Assembly: GCA_016207805.1 (NCBI GenBank)
Contig: JACQZO010000022.1
Location: 1-64,000, forward strand
Direction of reading: 5' to 3'
Source: Candidatus Abawacabacteria bacterium
GTDB taxonomy: Bacteria; Patescibacteriota; Gracilibacteria; RBG-16-42-10
Length of the DNA stretch: 64,000 nt
Shown here: positions 1 through 8,477 of the stretch, piece by piece
Numbering within the stretch: position 1 is the first letter of the stretch
How the letters are laid out: every line of letters starts with the position of its first letter
Notes under the pieces: model-generated
What the model was told of the DNA's origin: nothing
What the model saw: only the letters and a program-made list of their open reading frames with translations
Database searches by the model: none
Made by a program: the position numbers and the translations under genes

Positions 1-89
1 AGAAACGGGCTGAAGGCAAATCCTACAGGCATGTCATCGTTATTATTATCCGTAAGCTCTGTGAACGTATTTTTTCCCTCATCAAACAT
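1..89 (-). CDS. Possible N-terminal fragment of a gene running off the left edge
   Basis: On the minus strand an ATG at 89 opens a frame that stays open to the window edge (about 29 codons, beginning MFDEGKNTFTELTDNNNDD). The frame is also open upstream of that ATG, where it would read CQRCSFDIETV, until a stop near 121. The acidic, polar composition is protein-like, but the fragment is too short to assign. It could equally be a chance open frame. Confidence 0.28.
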   Translation of the reverse strand, partial: MFDEGKNTFTELTDNNNDDMPVGFAFSPF

Positions 90-201
90 GACCGTCTCTA
101 TGTCAAACGAACACCTTTGACAATATAGTTAGTCTTATCCTAAAAAGTAAGGATGTCTTTTTGTTAATCCCTTAAATGCGATCGAAGGATTAGGATAAGT
201 A

Positions 202-885
202 TTAATGCATGCTTACCCTTGGCGTATCTAATGTGGCTATTAGGGCGCGATTTTTGTAATGAAATTCTAATCTCAGTATACCCTCAGCATCTCTGAATAT
301 TTCTAATTTACCTAGACTGCCAGGGTGAACAATAGTTCCTACAATGTCAGCAGCACTTTCGCGAACTTTTAATTGGCTAGGTTCTATTAGTCTACGAAAT
401 AGTTCGTCTATTACAAAGCCATGAAGAATATACACGTCTAATAAACGACGAGAATCTTTTTTATTGCGGACTTCACTGAGCAAAGTTCGCAGTCGAGTTA
501 CTATTTCTCTTATCCGAATATCAACAGTGTTATTGAAATCAGGTCGTGACCTTTTTGCTGACACCGGCTCTAGTATCTCTAAAATTACTTCCTCATGTGG
601 TATACCCGCCATTACCCTAGCAAGTGCGACGCGACTCCGTTCGGTGTTGCTGCGATACCCCCGAACAAGCTCCTCACCTCTATCCGCTAGCGATCTAGCT
701 ATTTCATCACATCTCCTGAGGCCGTCTTCACTCAAAGCGTCAATTCTATGACCAACCGTTCCTTCCCGTTGAGGCGTCCTAATAAAAATAGCTGTAGCGA
801 GAGATGTTCTGATGTCCCTGATCAACGGTTGTGGTGGAACAGAACTGGACCTCAATGATGCTTCTCGGCTTTCTACGGTGATCAT
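202..885 (-). CDS. Degenerate histidine-phosphatase-like protein (hypothetical)
   Basis: This 227-residue protein has no signal peptide or membrane segment. Its layout resembles the histidine phosphatase (phosphoglycerate mutase-like) superfamily. Residues about 34-40 read FIRTPQREG where an active enzyme has an RHG motif. A helix follows (ALSEDGLRRCDEIARSL) that matches the usual LTxxGxxQA segment, then RSNTERSRVAL in the place of the SxxxRAxxTA motif. Further on comes ILHGFVIDEL, like the second catalytic His-Gly region. The catalytic histidine of the first motif appears to be replaced by Thr, so it may be a binding protein or inactive. The family assignment is an inference from pattern only; it could simply be a lineage-specific hypothetical. 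It is divergently oriented to clpP. Confidence 0.45.
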   Translation of the reverse strand: MITVESREASLRSSSVPPQPLIRDIRTSLATAIFIRTPQREGTVGHRIDALSEDGLRRCDEIARSLADRGEELVRGYRSNTERSRVALARVMAGIPHEEVILEILEPVSAKRSRPDFNNTVDIRIREIVTRLRTLLSEVRNKKDSRRLLDVYILHGFVIDELFRRLIEPSQLKVRESAADIVGTIVHPGSLGKLEIFRDAEGILRLEFHYKNRALIATLDTPRVSMH

Positions 886-958
886 GATGAACTTTTTGAA
901 GACTAAATAATACGCTGATCAATATTTATTGGCAATTTATTGTATCGCTTGCATGGTC

Positions 959-967
959 TGTTATACT
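959..967 (+). promoter_or_regulatory. Extended -10 promoter for clpP operon
   Basis: TG-T-TATACT is a perfect extended -10 box (TGnTATAAT type) 21 nt before the clpP ATG. No good -35 box is seen at 16-18 nt spacing, which is usual for extended -10 promoters. The predicted transcript would have a leader of only about 15 nt without a Shine-Dalgarno sequence. Confidence 0.5.
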
Positions 968-988
968 CTTTTTGCTTAATTATTTTGT

Positions 989-1588
989 ATGTCATTTGTT
1001 ATCCCTTATGTAATTGAAAAATCGCATCATGGTGAACGTAGCTATGATATTTATTCTCGTCTATTGAAAGAGCGTATCGTTTTCTTAGGTTCTGGAGTAA
1101 ATGATGATGTGGCTAACAGTATTATTGCCCAATTACTCTTTTTGGAGAAAGAGGATTCTACCAAGGATATTATGTTTTATATCAATTCTCCTGGTGGATC
1201 TGTTTCTGCTGGCTTAGCGATCTATGACACCATGCAGCATATCAAGGCGCCTGTGAGTACTGTTTGTATCGGTTTGGCTGCTTCTATGGGCTCTGTATTA
1301 CTGGCTGCTGGAGAGAAGGGTAAACGTTTTATTTTGCCTAATAGTGAGGTGATGATTCACCAAGTATTGGGTGGCGCTGAAGGGCAGGCTAGTGATATTG
1401 AAATTGCTGCTCGTCATATTCTTCGCACTAAGAAAAAATTAGATCAGATTCTTTCTTTACACACTGGTAAACCAGAAGAGCAAGTTCATAAAGATACTGA
1501 TAGAGACAATTGGATGACTGCCGATGAGGCGATCAAATATGGCATAGTGGATAAGATGATCAAGCCTACTAAATGGACTAAAAAGTAA
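989..1588 (+). CDS. clpP: ATP-dependent Clp protease proteolytic subunit ClpP
   Basis: This is the cytoplasmic serine protease that assembles into a tetradecamer and degrades unfolded proteins delivered by ClpX/ClpA-type ATPases. The 199 residues match the usual family length. The catalytic Ser is in [11 protein letters not shown] (about residue 98), the His in MIHQVLGG (about 123; the usual Pro after Gln is Val here), and the Asp in [13 protein letters not shown] near the C terminus. [16 protein letters not shown] is the substrate-binding strand region. It is the first gene of a run clpP-gnd-zwf-pgl, with only 2 nt between its stop and gnd. Pairing of a protease gene with pentose phosphate genes probably reflects genome compaction rather than shared function. 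The start lies directly behind the extended -10 box, with no ribosome-binding site visible. Confidence 0.97.
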   Translation: MSFVIPYVIEKSHHGERSYDIYSRLLKERIVFLGSGVNDDVANSIIAQLLFLEKEDSTKDIMFYINSPGGSVSAGLAIYDTMQHIKAPVSTVCIGLAASMGSVLLAAGEKGKRFILPNSEVMIHQVLGGAEGQASDIEIAARHILRTKKKLDQILSLHTGKPEEQVHKDTDRDNWMTADEAIKYGIVDKMIKPTKWTKK

Positions 1589-1590
1589 TT

Positions 1591-3012
1591 ATGCGAATGG
1601 CTCAAATTGGTATTATTGGTTTGGGGGTAATGGGAGCAAATATAGCGCGTAATTTTGCTAGTAAGGGGATTGTCACCAGTGTTTATAATCGTTCATCGGA
1701 AAAAACAGATGCTCTTCTTCAAGAGCATGGTAATGAATTCTTACAAGGGCATGCTAATTTAGCAGATTTTTTGGTTAGTTTAGAGAAACCAAGAAAAATA
1801 CTTTTGATGGTGACCGCTGGTGCTCCGGTCGATGCAGTATTAGAAGCATTAACTTCTCTGCTAGCACCAGGAGATATTGTTATCGATGGTGGCAATTCAC
1901 TATTTAGCGACACGCAGAGAAGAACAGCTCAGCTGGCAAAAGCAGGTATTCATTATATTGGCATGGGAATTTCTGGAGGAGAAGAAGGTGCTCTCCATGG
2001 ACCTAGTATGATGGCTGGGATTGGTAATGAATTGGGCCAACAGGGAATGGCAAGTGACATGGTACTTAAAGAGTTACTCGAGAAAGCGACTGCTAGAGAT
2101 TTCACTAATGGTCCTTGCTTGGGTTGGTTTGGAGGAGCAGGAAGTGGGCATTATGTGAAAATGATTCACAATGGGATAGAGTATGCCATTATGGAATTGA
2201 TTGCCGAGACATACCAATTGCTTCGCAAAGCGTATCAACTAAGTCCTGACCAAATCGCACAGCTATTTGCTCAATGGCAAAAAGGGAAGCTGAACTCCTA
2301 CCTGATTGACATTACAGCTCAAGTACTAGCCAAGAAAGATGATTTTGGAGATGGCTTTTTGATTGATAAAATCAAAGATCAAGCTGGGCAAAAGGGTACT
2401 GGCCAGTGGACAGTGCAAGATGCCTTCAGTCGTGGGATTCCGGTACCAAGCATTGTAACTGCGGTGGAAGCGCGCCAAATATCTTCTTTTCGCTCGATTC
2501 GCGTGCGTTTAGCTCAGCAATATCCGTTTGGAAAAAATAACTCCATTCAATTGCCACCATATGAGCAGCTGGAGGATATGCTCTTTAGTGGCATTGTGCT
2601 TTGTTATATTCAAGGTTTAACTTTGATTGCAACCACTGCAAAAGAACAGAGTTGGCACATTGATTTGTCTGAAGTAATCCGGATTTGGCAAGGTGGCTGT
2701 ATTATTCGAGCAACATTGCTTACTAATATTAGTAATTGGCTCAAGAATATTTCTGCCGAGCAACACTTATTAGAGATACCTGCAGTAAAAGAAATATTAC
2801 TGCCATACATGTCTTTGTGGCCCGAATATTTAAACATGGCTATGGTTTGTCATGTTCCTCTGATGGGATATCAAGCTAGTTACCAATATTTACTGGCTAT
2901 GACTGAGGAACAGTGTTCTGCTAATTTGATTCAGGGGCTAAGAGACTTTTTTGGTGCTCATACCTATGAAAGATTAGATAAAGAAGGCATATTCCATACA
3001 GTCTGGGAATAA
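1591..3012 (+). CDS. gnd: 6-phosphogluconate dehydrogenase, decarboxylating
   Basis: The enzyme oxidises and decarboxylates 6-phosphogluconate to ribulose 5-phosphate, making NAD(P)H, as the last oxidative step of the pentose phosphate pathway. At 473 residues it is the long, dimeric type. The N-terminal Rossmann fold has GLGVMGANIARN, followed by VYNRSSEK, the Arg-bearing loop typical of NADP preference. Substrate-site motifs are GISGGEEGALHGPSMM and GAGSGHYVKMIHNGIEY (catalytic Lys and Glu region). The C-terminal tail (AHTYERLDKEGIFHTVWE) is the family's substrate-closing tail. The start may be the ATG at 1600 (MAQIGIIG). It is co-transcribed with zwf and pgl, giving a complete oxidative branch. 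Confidence 0.97.
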   Translation: MRMAQIGIIGLGVMGANIARNFASKGIVTSVYNRSSEKTDALLQEHGNEFLQGHANLADFLVSLEKPRKILLMVTAGAPVDAVLEALTSLLAPGDIVIDGGNSLFSDTQRRTAQLAKAGIHYIGMGISGGEEGALHGPSMMAGIGNELGQQGMASDMVLKELLEKATARDFTNGPCLGWFGGAGSGHYVKMIHNGIEYAIMELIAETYQLLRKAYQLSPDQIAQLFAQWQKGKLNSYLIDITAQVLAKKDDFGDGFLIDKIKDQAGQKGTGQWTVQDAFSRGIPVPSIVTAVEARQISSFRSIRVRLAQQYPFGKNNSIQLPPYEQLEDMLFSGIVLCYIQGLTLIATTAKEQSWHIDLSEVIRIWQGGCIIRATLLTNISNWLKNISAEQHLLEIPAVKEILLPYMSLWPEYLNMAMVCHVPLMGYQASYQYLLAMTEEQCSANLIQGLRDFFGAHTYERLDKEGIFHTVWE

Positions 3013-3023
3013 AAGTTACTATT

Positions 3024-4463
3024 ATGAATACAGGTATGAACTTGAGAAAAATTGAAAAGCCATTTGCCTTTATTATTTTCGGGGCATCAGGAGATTTGGC
3101 TCAGTTAAAAATTTTCCCATCAATATATAGCTTGGCGGAACAAAAGCGATTGCCCAAAGAGTATATAATTATCGGCTTTGCCCGCTCTCATTTTGAAGAA
3201 AGTGCATTTCGTGAATTATTTGCTCAGAGTGTCAGGAAGCACTTTAAAGAGGGTACTAATGAGGCTGTGCTTGAGGAAATCGTAAGTCATGTCACCTATA
3301 TTTCTGGGCAATATGGTGATTCGGTAGCATATGAGAGATTGAAGACTGTCATTATCAAACATGATCATCATAAGCAGTGGCAAAAAGTAATTTATTTAGC
3401 TATTCCACCCACGGTTTTTGACACTGTAGCTGCAAATGTGGCGGTGATCAGAGAGAAAAATGAGGAAATAAAAATTATTATTGAAAAACCATTAGGTGTC
3501 GATTCAACTTCAGCTAGGCATTTGTTTCATCAAATTAGTCTACATTTTAATGAGGCAGAAATTTATTTACTTGATCATTATTTAGGAAAAGAAGCAATTC
3601 AAAGCATTTTGTCCCTAAGGTATGCCAATAGAATGCTTAATCACATGCTGACTGGTAGTGAGATTGCTAATATTCAAATTACTGCCTTTGAAAACATTGG
3701 TGTGGGAAAACGTTTGGGCTACTTTGATGAAGTGGGTATTATTCGCGATATGATTCAATCACATTTATTACAGGTATTAGCTTTGGTAACCATGTCGATA
3801 CCAGTAAAAGAAAGTGCCCTTAGTTTTCAAAGAGAAAAAAATAATGTGCTCGCTTCACTACACTTTGCTGATAAAATAAGAAATCCTTTGTGCATTGGCC
3901 AATACGCCTCTTATCGACAAGAAGCTGAACAAGTAAAGAATTCAACCACTGAGACCTTTGCTGCCATGACCCTCTTTATCGATCAAGTACATTGGTACAA
4001 TGTGCCAATTTTTATCAGAACTGGGAAAAAGATGGCCAAGAAGCGTACAGAAGTAGTGATCGAATTCAAAAAGCTGCCGTTTCAGAAAGCTGATTTGCCG
4101 CCTAACCGCTTAATTTTGAATATTCAACCTCATGAGCAGATTGAGATTCAATTGCTCAATAAAGTAGGAGGCACGCATACTGCTTATCGTACCCTAACCA
4201 CCAGTGATTCTTTGGCTTGTTTTGGTGATGACTGTTTACCAGAACATGCACGACTGCTGATGGATGTGATTCAGGGCAGAAAAATGTTTTTCCTTAGTTT
4301 TCAGGAAGTACTTGCCTGTTGGGATTTGATTGATGAGGTAATTGCCTATAAGAATGCCAAACCTTCAGCATTGATTACTTATCCTGATGGTGCTGCAGAA
4401 ATCTCTGAGGCCAATGAATTGCCTGAGACATTTGGCTTTAATTGGTATGCCCATGCAGGTTAG
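3024..4463 (+). CDS. zwf: Glucose-6-phosphate 1-dehydrogenase
   Basis: It oxidises glucose 6-phosphate to 6-phosphogluconolactone with NADP and is the entry enzyme of the oxidative pentose phosphate pathway. The 479 residues are near the family length. The N-terminal nucleotide-binding motif is IIFGASGDLAQLK, a variant of GASGDLAKRK. EKPLGVDSTSA is the conserved EKPFG element. DHYLGKEAIQSIL carries the catalytic His and substrate Lys. IRTGKKMAKKRTEV is the C-terminal substrate-domain strand. The 3' end overlaps the start of pgl by about 17 nt, so the two are probably translationally coupled. A second in-frame ATG at 3036 could be the true start. Confidence 0.97.
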   Translation: MNTGMNLRKIEKPFAFIIFGASGDLAQLKIFPSIYSLAEQKRLPKEYIIIGFARSHFEESAFRELFAQSVRKHFKEGTNEAVLEEIVSHVTYISGQYGDSVAYERLKTVIIKHDHHKQWQKVIYLAIPPTVFDTVAANVAVIREKNEEIKIIIEKPLGVDSTSARHLFHQISLHFNEAEIYLLDHYLGKEAIQSILSLRYANRMLNHMLTGSEIANIQITAFENIGVGKRLGYFDEVGIIRDMIQSHLLQVLALVTMSIPVKESALSFQREKNNVLASLHFADKIRNPLCIGQYASYRQEAEQVKNSTTETFAAMTLFIDQVHWYNVPIFIRTGKKMAKKRTEVVIEFKKLPFQKADLPPNRLILNIQPHEQIEIQLLNKVGGTHTAYRTLTTSDSLACFGDDCLPEHARLLMDVIQGRKMFFLSFQEVLACWDLIDEVIAYKNAKPSALITYPDGAAEISEANELPETFGFNWYAHAG

Positions 4464-5130
4464 TACTTTCACTTCGGACTTCGATTGGCTAGTGGCCAGT
4501 CGACAATTTATTTGTCAAACTATTCAAGATTGTTTAGCTAATGAAACTATTGTCCGATTAGCCTTAAGTGGTGGGAGCACACCCAAGCCTGTATATGACA
4601 GTTTAGCAAAGGAAAGCATTCCTTTTGATCGACTGGAACTTTTTCAAGTAGATGAGCGTTATGTTCCTCCAGAGAGCAGTGATCTTAATGCGAATATGTT
4701 GCGAGAAACCATCCTAAAAGATGCCACGTTATTTCGTGGGTATCATCTATTTGATACTGCTCTAACTCTGCAAAACAGCATGCAAGTATATGAGGAAATG
4801 CTAGCTAAGCTACCACAACCACTTTTTCACTTAACCATTTTAGGTATAGGACCAGATGGCCATACAGCTTCACTTTTTCCTCATAGTCCGGCCTTAGCTA
4901 GTGATCAGTTGGTGGCGAGTACCAGCACAGAAGTTTTTGCTGGCCGAGACCGACTGACATTAACGCCCAAAGCGTTATTAGCCAGTGAAACTATCTTAAT
5001 TTTAGTAAATGGGAGAGAAAAGTCTGCTATTACTAATGCTTTTATTGAAGGAAAAGCTAAAAAGGAAGACTTGCCGATTATGTGCATCCATGAGCACAAG
5101 AATATCCATCTCTTTTGGCAGAATGGATAG
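4447..5130 (+). CDS. pgl: 6-phosphogluconolactonase
   Basis: It hydrolyses 6-phosphogluconolactone to 6-phosphogluconate, linking zwf to gnd. The 227-residue product has all DevB/Pgl signatures: LALSGGSTPKPVYD (phosphate loop), VDERYVPPESSDLNAN, and GIGPDGHTASLFPHS (catalytic His region). The start was set at the ATG at 4447 (4453 is also possible), because the reading frame upstream lies inside zwf and family members begin shortly before the VSTFTSDFDWLV region. Overlap with the zwf stop suggests coupled translation. Confidence 0.93.
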   Translation: MPMQVSTFTSDFDWLVASRQFICQTIQDCLANETIVRLALSGGSTPKPVYDSLAKESIPFDRLELFQVDERYVPPESSDLNANMLRETILKDATLFRGYHLFDTALTLQNSMQVYEEMLAKLPQPLFHLTILGIGPDGHTASLFPHSPALASDQLVASTSTEVFAGRDRLTLTPKALLASETILILVNGREKSAITNAFIEGKAKKEDLPIMCIHEHKNIHLFWQNG

Positions 5131-5173
5131 GTGAAAGTGAGTCTATTTTGTTGAAGCTGTCTTATATTATGAA

Positions 5174-5357
5174 TGGTGAGCATGTCCGGATTTAAACCGG
5201 AGTCACTCATCCCGCATTAGATGGCAATGGTGGGTTTGCCCGGATTCGAACCGGGGACCTCCACAATGTCAATGTGGCACTCTAGCCAACTGAGCTACAA
5301 ACCCATTGTGATGTGTGCGGGATTAATATCATACTTTACCAACTGAGCTATGTGCTC
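5174..5357 (-). pseudogene. Broken tRNA-like gene split by the tRNA-Val gene
   Basis: On the minus strand, 5357-5335 reads like the 5' half of a tRNA: acceptor strand GAGCACA, TA, then a D arm starting GCTCAGTTGG. On the far side of tRNA-Val, 5201-5174 reads like a 3' half: T arm TCCGG-TTTAAAT-CCGGA, acceptor strand CATGCTC, A, CCA. Acceptor strands pair at five of seven positions, and the D stem and T loop are off consensus. An 8-bp inverted repeat (ATCCCGCA at 5209-5216, complement at 5316-5323) faces the inserted tRNA. No anticodon arm can be assembled, so I call it a remnant. Confidence 0.5.
5228..5304 (-). tRNA. tRNA-Val (anticodon GAC), CCA encoded
   Basis: The minus strand gives a full cloverleaf: acceptor GGGTTTG/CAAACCC (7 bp), D arm GCTC..GAGT, anticodon stem CCACA/TGTGG around loop TTGACAT (anticodon GAC, Val codons GUC/GUU), T arm CCCGG-TTCGAAT-CCGGG, discriminator A and a genome-encoded CCA at 5230-5228. 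All invariant positions are present. It sits between two pieces of another tRNA-like sequence. Confidence 0.95.
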
Positions 5358-5424
5358 ATGATAATTTCTCTATTTCCTGTGCAGGCAATATAAATAGCTT
5401 GGCTTAAAAAGTAAATTATTCTGG

Positions 5425-6090
5425 TTATAAATTTGGTTTCCCCTGCAATTGTTTACCTAGTCGGGGATAATTGCTTTGTATTTGTTCTTGTAATTCGCCA
5501 TTAATTATTTGGGGATTGCTTATCAGCAGTGCATTACTATCGATAATACGGCAAGGAATATCGCTGTCTTTACAATGTGATTTAATTTGTTGTGCTAAGC
5601 TTTCTTTTTCCCAGACAATATCCTGATAGAGCTCGCTAAAAGGAAAACTGACACTAATGGCTGCCAGTTGATCACTATCATTGTCAGTAAGCAGGGCTAC
5701 ACTACGAGACGTTCTCCTAAATGCTTGCGCCAACTTGGCTTGGGTTGCAGTAAACAAAAAGGTAAAAGATTGAAGGAAAAAAGTGACAGATTGGTATTCT
5801 TTGTAATTGAGAAAATAATTAGTTAAATCTGTAAGTCTCTTGGTCATGTCTCCATTGGCGACCTGGATACCAGCTACTGTGGGAAAACTTTGCAAAAGTA
5901 ACATCTCTTGATGAAGTTCAGTGCATGTTAGCCAAAAGTCGCTGTCATGATGAGAAAAGTAGGCGACACTTTCCTCAATATATCGGTGAAAAAGTAGCAA
6001 ACATTTATCAGCTGGAAAATGATCGAGCAATTCTGTACCAGCTTGACCCAACAAAGGCGGTGGAGCAAACAAAACAATGGCATTATTCAT
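5425..6090 (-). CDS. Divergent DUF2064/TIGR04282-like glycosyltransferase
   Basis: This is a cytoplasmic 221-residue protein without membrane segments. Its order of elements recalls the small nucleotide-diphospho-sugar transferases of the DUF2064/TIGR04282 type. Features are a VANGDMTKRLTDLTNYFL segment (family: GDLGERM..AF), SVALLTDNDSDQL in the place of the IGSDSP metal-site strand, and a late DIVWEKESLAQQI (family: W..E..L). The metal-binding Asp cluster is only partly kept, so the activity is uncertain. It is the last gene of a minus-strand operon, 14 nt behind the ATP-grasp fusion gene. It could alternatively be an unrelated hypothetical. Confidence 0.4.
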   Translation of the reverse strand: MNNAIVLFAPPPLLGQAGTELLDHFPADKCLLLFHRYIEESVAYFSHHDSDFWLTCTELHQEMLLLQSFPTVAGIQVANGDMTKRLTDLTNYFLNYKEYQSVTFFLQSFTFLFTATQAKLAQAFRRTSRSVALLTDNDSDQLAAISVSFPFSELYQDIVWEKESLAQQIKSHCKDSDIPCRIIDSNALLISNPQIINGELQEQIQSNYPRLGKQLQGKPNL

Positions 6091-6104
6091 TTGCTGTAGA
6101 GAAA

Positions 6105-8468
6105 TTAAATAATGATGGGAAATTGGGGAGTGGCAAATGTCTCCAGGCTATTATACTTATTGGCAACGTTGACGTGTTCAATTGCTACTCTACCAGCATA
6201 CAAGATGGGGGGAATAACATTTGCTCCTATCAGAGGTAATGAGCCCAAGAAGTACACATTTTCTCTCCCTAAGCCACCCTTTTCGGCTGTATTCGCTAAG
6301 CCACGTTTGATACGAACGAAGCTTCGCCAAGCATCATTGGGTTTTCTATCTCGTAGTAAGAGCTGGCTAAACTCTTGCCCTGTCCTCATATCTGCCTCAT
6401 AAAGTAGTAGAGCATTTTGGGCTGATTTCCTGATCAATTGCTCATGAGGGATGTTTACCGATTGTGCTTCATTGAAAAGTGCTATGCCTTCTTGAGTGTA
6501 AATATAGCCGGGAAAGCCATAGCTATATAAATGCCAATGCTGCTTTTCGGCATTGTGGCGGCTGAGGATATGAGTTAACAATTCATGGGCAATGAGTCTG
6601 ATCAAACGATTCTGAGGAATGGCTTTGTTTCTGGGGATAGCGATTTGATTGTTTTTGCGAATACGAATCGAAGCAAATTGATGCTCGCTTATTTTGCATT
6701 TCCAATCAGTAATGCCGTAAGTGGTCAAAATCTGCTGAAAAACATCTTGAATATGCTCAGCATCCAGTACTACTTCTTTTTCATCGCGACTTAATTTGGC
6801 TACATTTTGGACATAAGTTTGTGCTCTTTCTAGCTCTTCACTACTTAAGGGACGAAATACGGTTCGAGCAATAGCCAAAAACTCTTTGGACCCAATGGCT
6901 TTTAGTAACTGTATTTGTCGGGCAATTTCTTCTGCACGGCTTTTGATCAGCATACCAATATCTGAATCAAATTGAGGAATAGCCTCTAGCTCTTTCAAGG
7001 CACTTTCATATAATTCACTTACCTTTTGATAATGAAATTGAGGACAGTAGGTGCTATCAGCGAGCCATTTTTTTCTTTCTTCAGCTAAATTAATGGGCTG
7101 CAAATGATATAAGAAACTTAAATTATTATAGAGCTCACCTAGGAGTTGATCGGCCTCTTTCTCTTGCTCAAAAGAGGTAGAGACTTGAGCTGGTGCTTGT
7201 AAGAAATGTCCTGGTAAACCTTTGAAAGGATCAATAAATACTTTGCGCAAATTTCTTCTACCAATAGCTACTTTATACGTCTGATCCGAATAATCTCTGA
7301 TAGTGACAAAAGTGCGTACTTTCCTTTTACCCAATTGCAATTTTAGGCTAAAAAACTCTACCTTTTCCTTAGCCTCATAGTCCTTATCGATTATCCCTAA
7401 GCGGATAGCTAAAGCACGATCAATAGAGGTGTAGATTTTGTTAGTGTCTAATACAGCAATAGTTCGCTCTTGTTTGCCGTTCTTGGCTAATAATGCCACT
7501 GGCTCGAAGCTCCCTAATATTTCCTTTCCTGATAAATGCTCGATCTCAGTCTCGATCATTTCTGTGGTCTGTTGTTTACCAAATATTTCTTTTCCTAGGC
7601 GCACACCGCGTTCAGGGGTCTTCACTTTTAGCCCCTGTATTCTATCTAAGCGTTCACGTAGCTTGGCTTTATTGGCTACCTGGATACTCAGTCCCCCCCG
7701 AGCATTCATTTCTAATACCATTGGAGTGCCCTTTTTGTTTAGTACTATATCAATAGCTAGATAGCCAATATTAGAATAAAGCTGTGCTTGGGAAGCTATT
7801 AACAGAATCTGATCCCAAGCCGGTATGGTGAAACCAATAGGGCTGATATCGCAGTAGGGGAGTAATTTGACCGATTTGTCTCTAATTACCACCCGAGTAA
7901 TTTTCCCACTAGCCAAATCTATACCGGCAATAGCACCACCAGCATGATAATTTGCCTTGCCATCAGATTCTTTGGTAGGAAAACGAATCATAGCCATTAC
8001 AGGAATGAGATTATGGACAATAACTCGAATATCAGGCAGGCCTTGATAGCTGAAAGTGGACAAGTCAGGATGACAAATGATACGTTGCTCTAAAATAGCA
8101 ATGTCGGGAGCATTGGTTAGGGAAAAGTTACCATCCAAAATATTAGCAATATGATTTTTTAGTTCGCGTGCTTTTTGGGGGCTGATACTCTTCTTGTCAG
8201 TAACAATTTTAATTCCTTCTCCGCCAAAACCACGATTAGGTTTAATTACAAAACTTTTGGCAGCAATTTCATCGAATTGGAATGTTTCTAATTCTTTTTT
8301 GTTATGAATAACTTTATATACTGTGGCTGTGGGAATTTTGTGCTGATAAAAGAATTGTTTTGATTCTAATTTATTGTCTGCTAAACGAATCGCCTTTTTT
8401 TTATTGAAAGGCTTGATGTACAGAATGTTTCGGGCATTGATGCCGAGAATACCAGTAGACCACTTCAT
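6105..8468 (-). CDS. Three-domain fusion: ATP-grasp ligase, retropepsin-like domain, DUF1704/MATCAP-type metallopeptidase
   Basis: The 787-residue protein has three parts. Residues 1-295 form a RimK/alpha-L-glutamate-ligase-like ATP-grasp domain (FVIKPNRGFGGEGIKIV at 73-89, metal-binding LEMNARGG at 252-259). Residues about 320-420 resemble the RimK/LysX-associated retropepsin-like domain; the catalytic Asp is kept (D341) but DTGA reads DTNK. Residues about 450-787 form a DUF1704 domain (flavohemoglobin-expression-modulating QEGLA family, related to eukaryotic MATCAP tyrosine carboxypeptidases), with zinc motif HELLTH at 628-633 and QEGIA at 659-663. In many bacteria these are separate neighbouring genes beside a 7TM protein; here that partner lies immediately upstream (9-nt gap). 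I infer a peptide-bond making and trimming enzyme; the substrate is unknown. Confidence 0.85.
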   Translation of the reverse strand: MKWSTGILGINARNILYIKPFNKKKAIRLADNKLESKQFFYQHKIPTATVYKVIHNKKELETFQFDEIAAKSFVIKPNRGFGGEGIKIVTDKKSISPQKARELKNHIANILDGNFSLTNAPDIAILEQRIICHPDLSTFSYQGLPDIRVIVHNLIPVMAMIRFPTKESDGKANYHAGGAIAGIDLASGKITRVVIRDKSVKLLPYCDISPIGFTIPAWDQILLIASQAQLYSNIGYLAIDIVLNKKGTPMVLEMNARGGLSIQVANKAKLRERLDRIQGLKVKTPERGVRLGKEIFGKQQTTEMIETEIEHLSGKEILGSFEPVALLAKNGKQERTIAVLDTNKIYTSIDRALAIRLGIIDKDYEAKEKVEFFSLKLQLGKRKVRTFVTIRDYSDQTYKVAIGRRNLRKVFIDPFKGLPGHFLQAPAQVSTSFEQEKEADQLLGELYNNLSFLYHLQPINLAEERKKWLADSTYCPQFHYQKVSELYESALKELEAIPQFDSDIGMLIKSRAEEIARQIQLLKAIGSKEFLAIARTVFRPLSSEELERAQTYVQNVAKLSRDEKEVVLDAEHIQDVFQQILTTYGITDWKCKISEHQFASIRIRKNNQIAIPRNKAIPQNRLIRLIAHELLTHILSRHNAEKQHWHLYSYGFPGYIYTQEGIALFNEAQSVNIPHEQLIRKSAQNALLLYEADMRTGQEFSQLLLRDRKPNDAWRSFVRIKRGLANTAEKGGLGRENVYFLGSLPLIGANVIPPILYAGRVAIEHVNVANKYNSLETFATPQFPIII

Positions 8469-8477
8469 AATGACATT

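Noticed and set aside
5174-5357. Group I or archaeal-type intron in a tRNA
   Set aside because: The insert is itself a complete tRNA and no group I core or bulge-helix-bulge can be drawn; the flanking halves do not give an anticodon stem when joined.
7438-7764. Two overlapping plus-strand frames within the ATP-grasp fusion gene
   Set aside because: Antisense shadows of a well-supported gene; hydrophobic/Ser-rich translation without motif.
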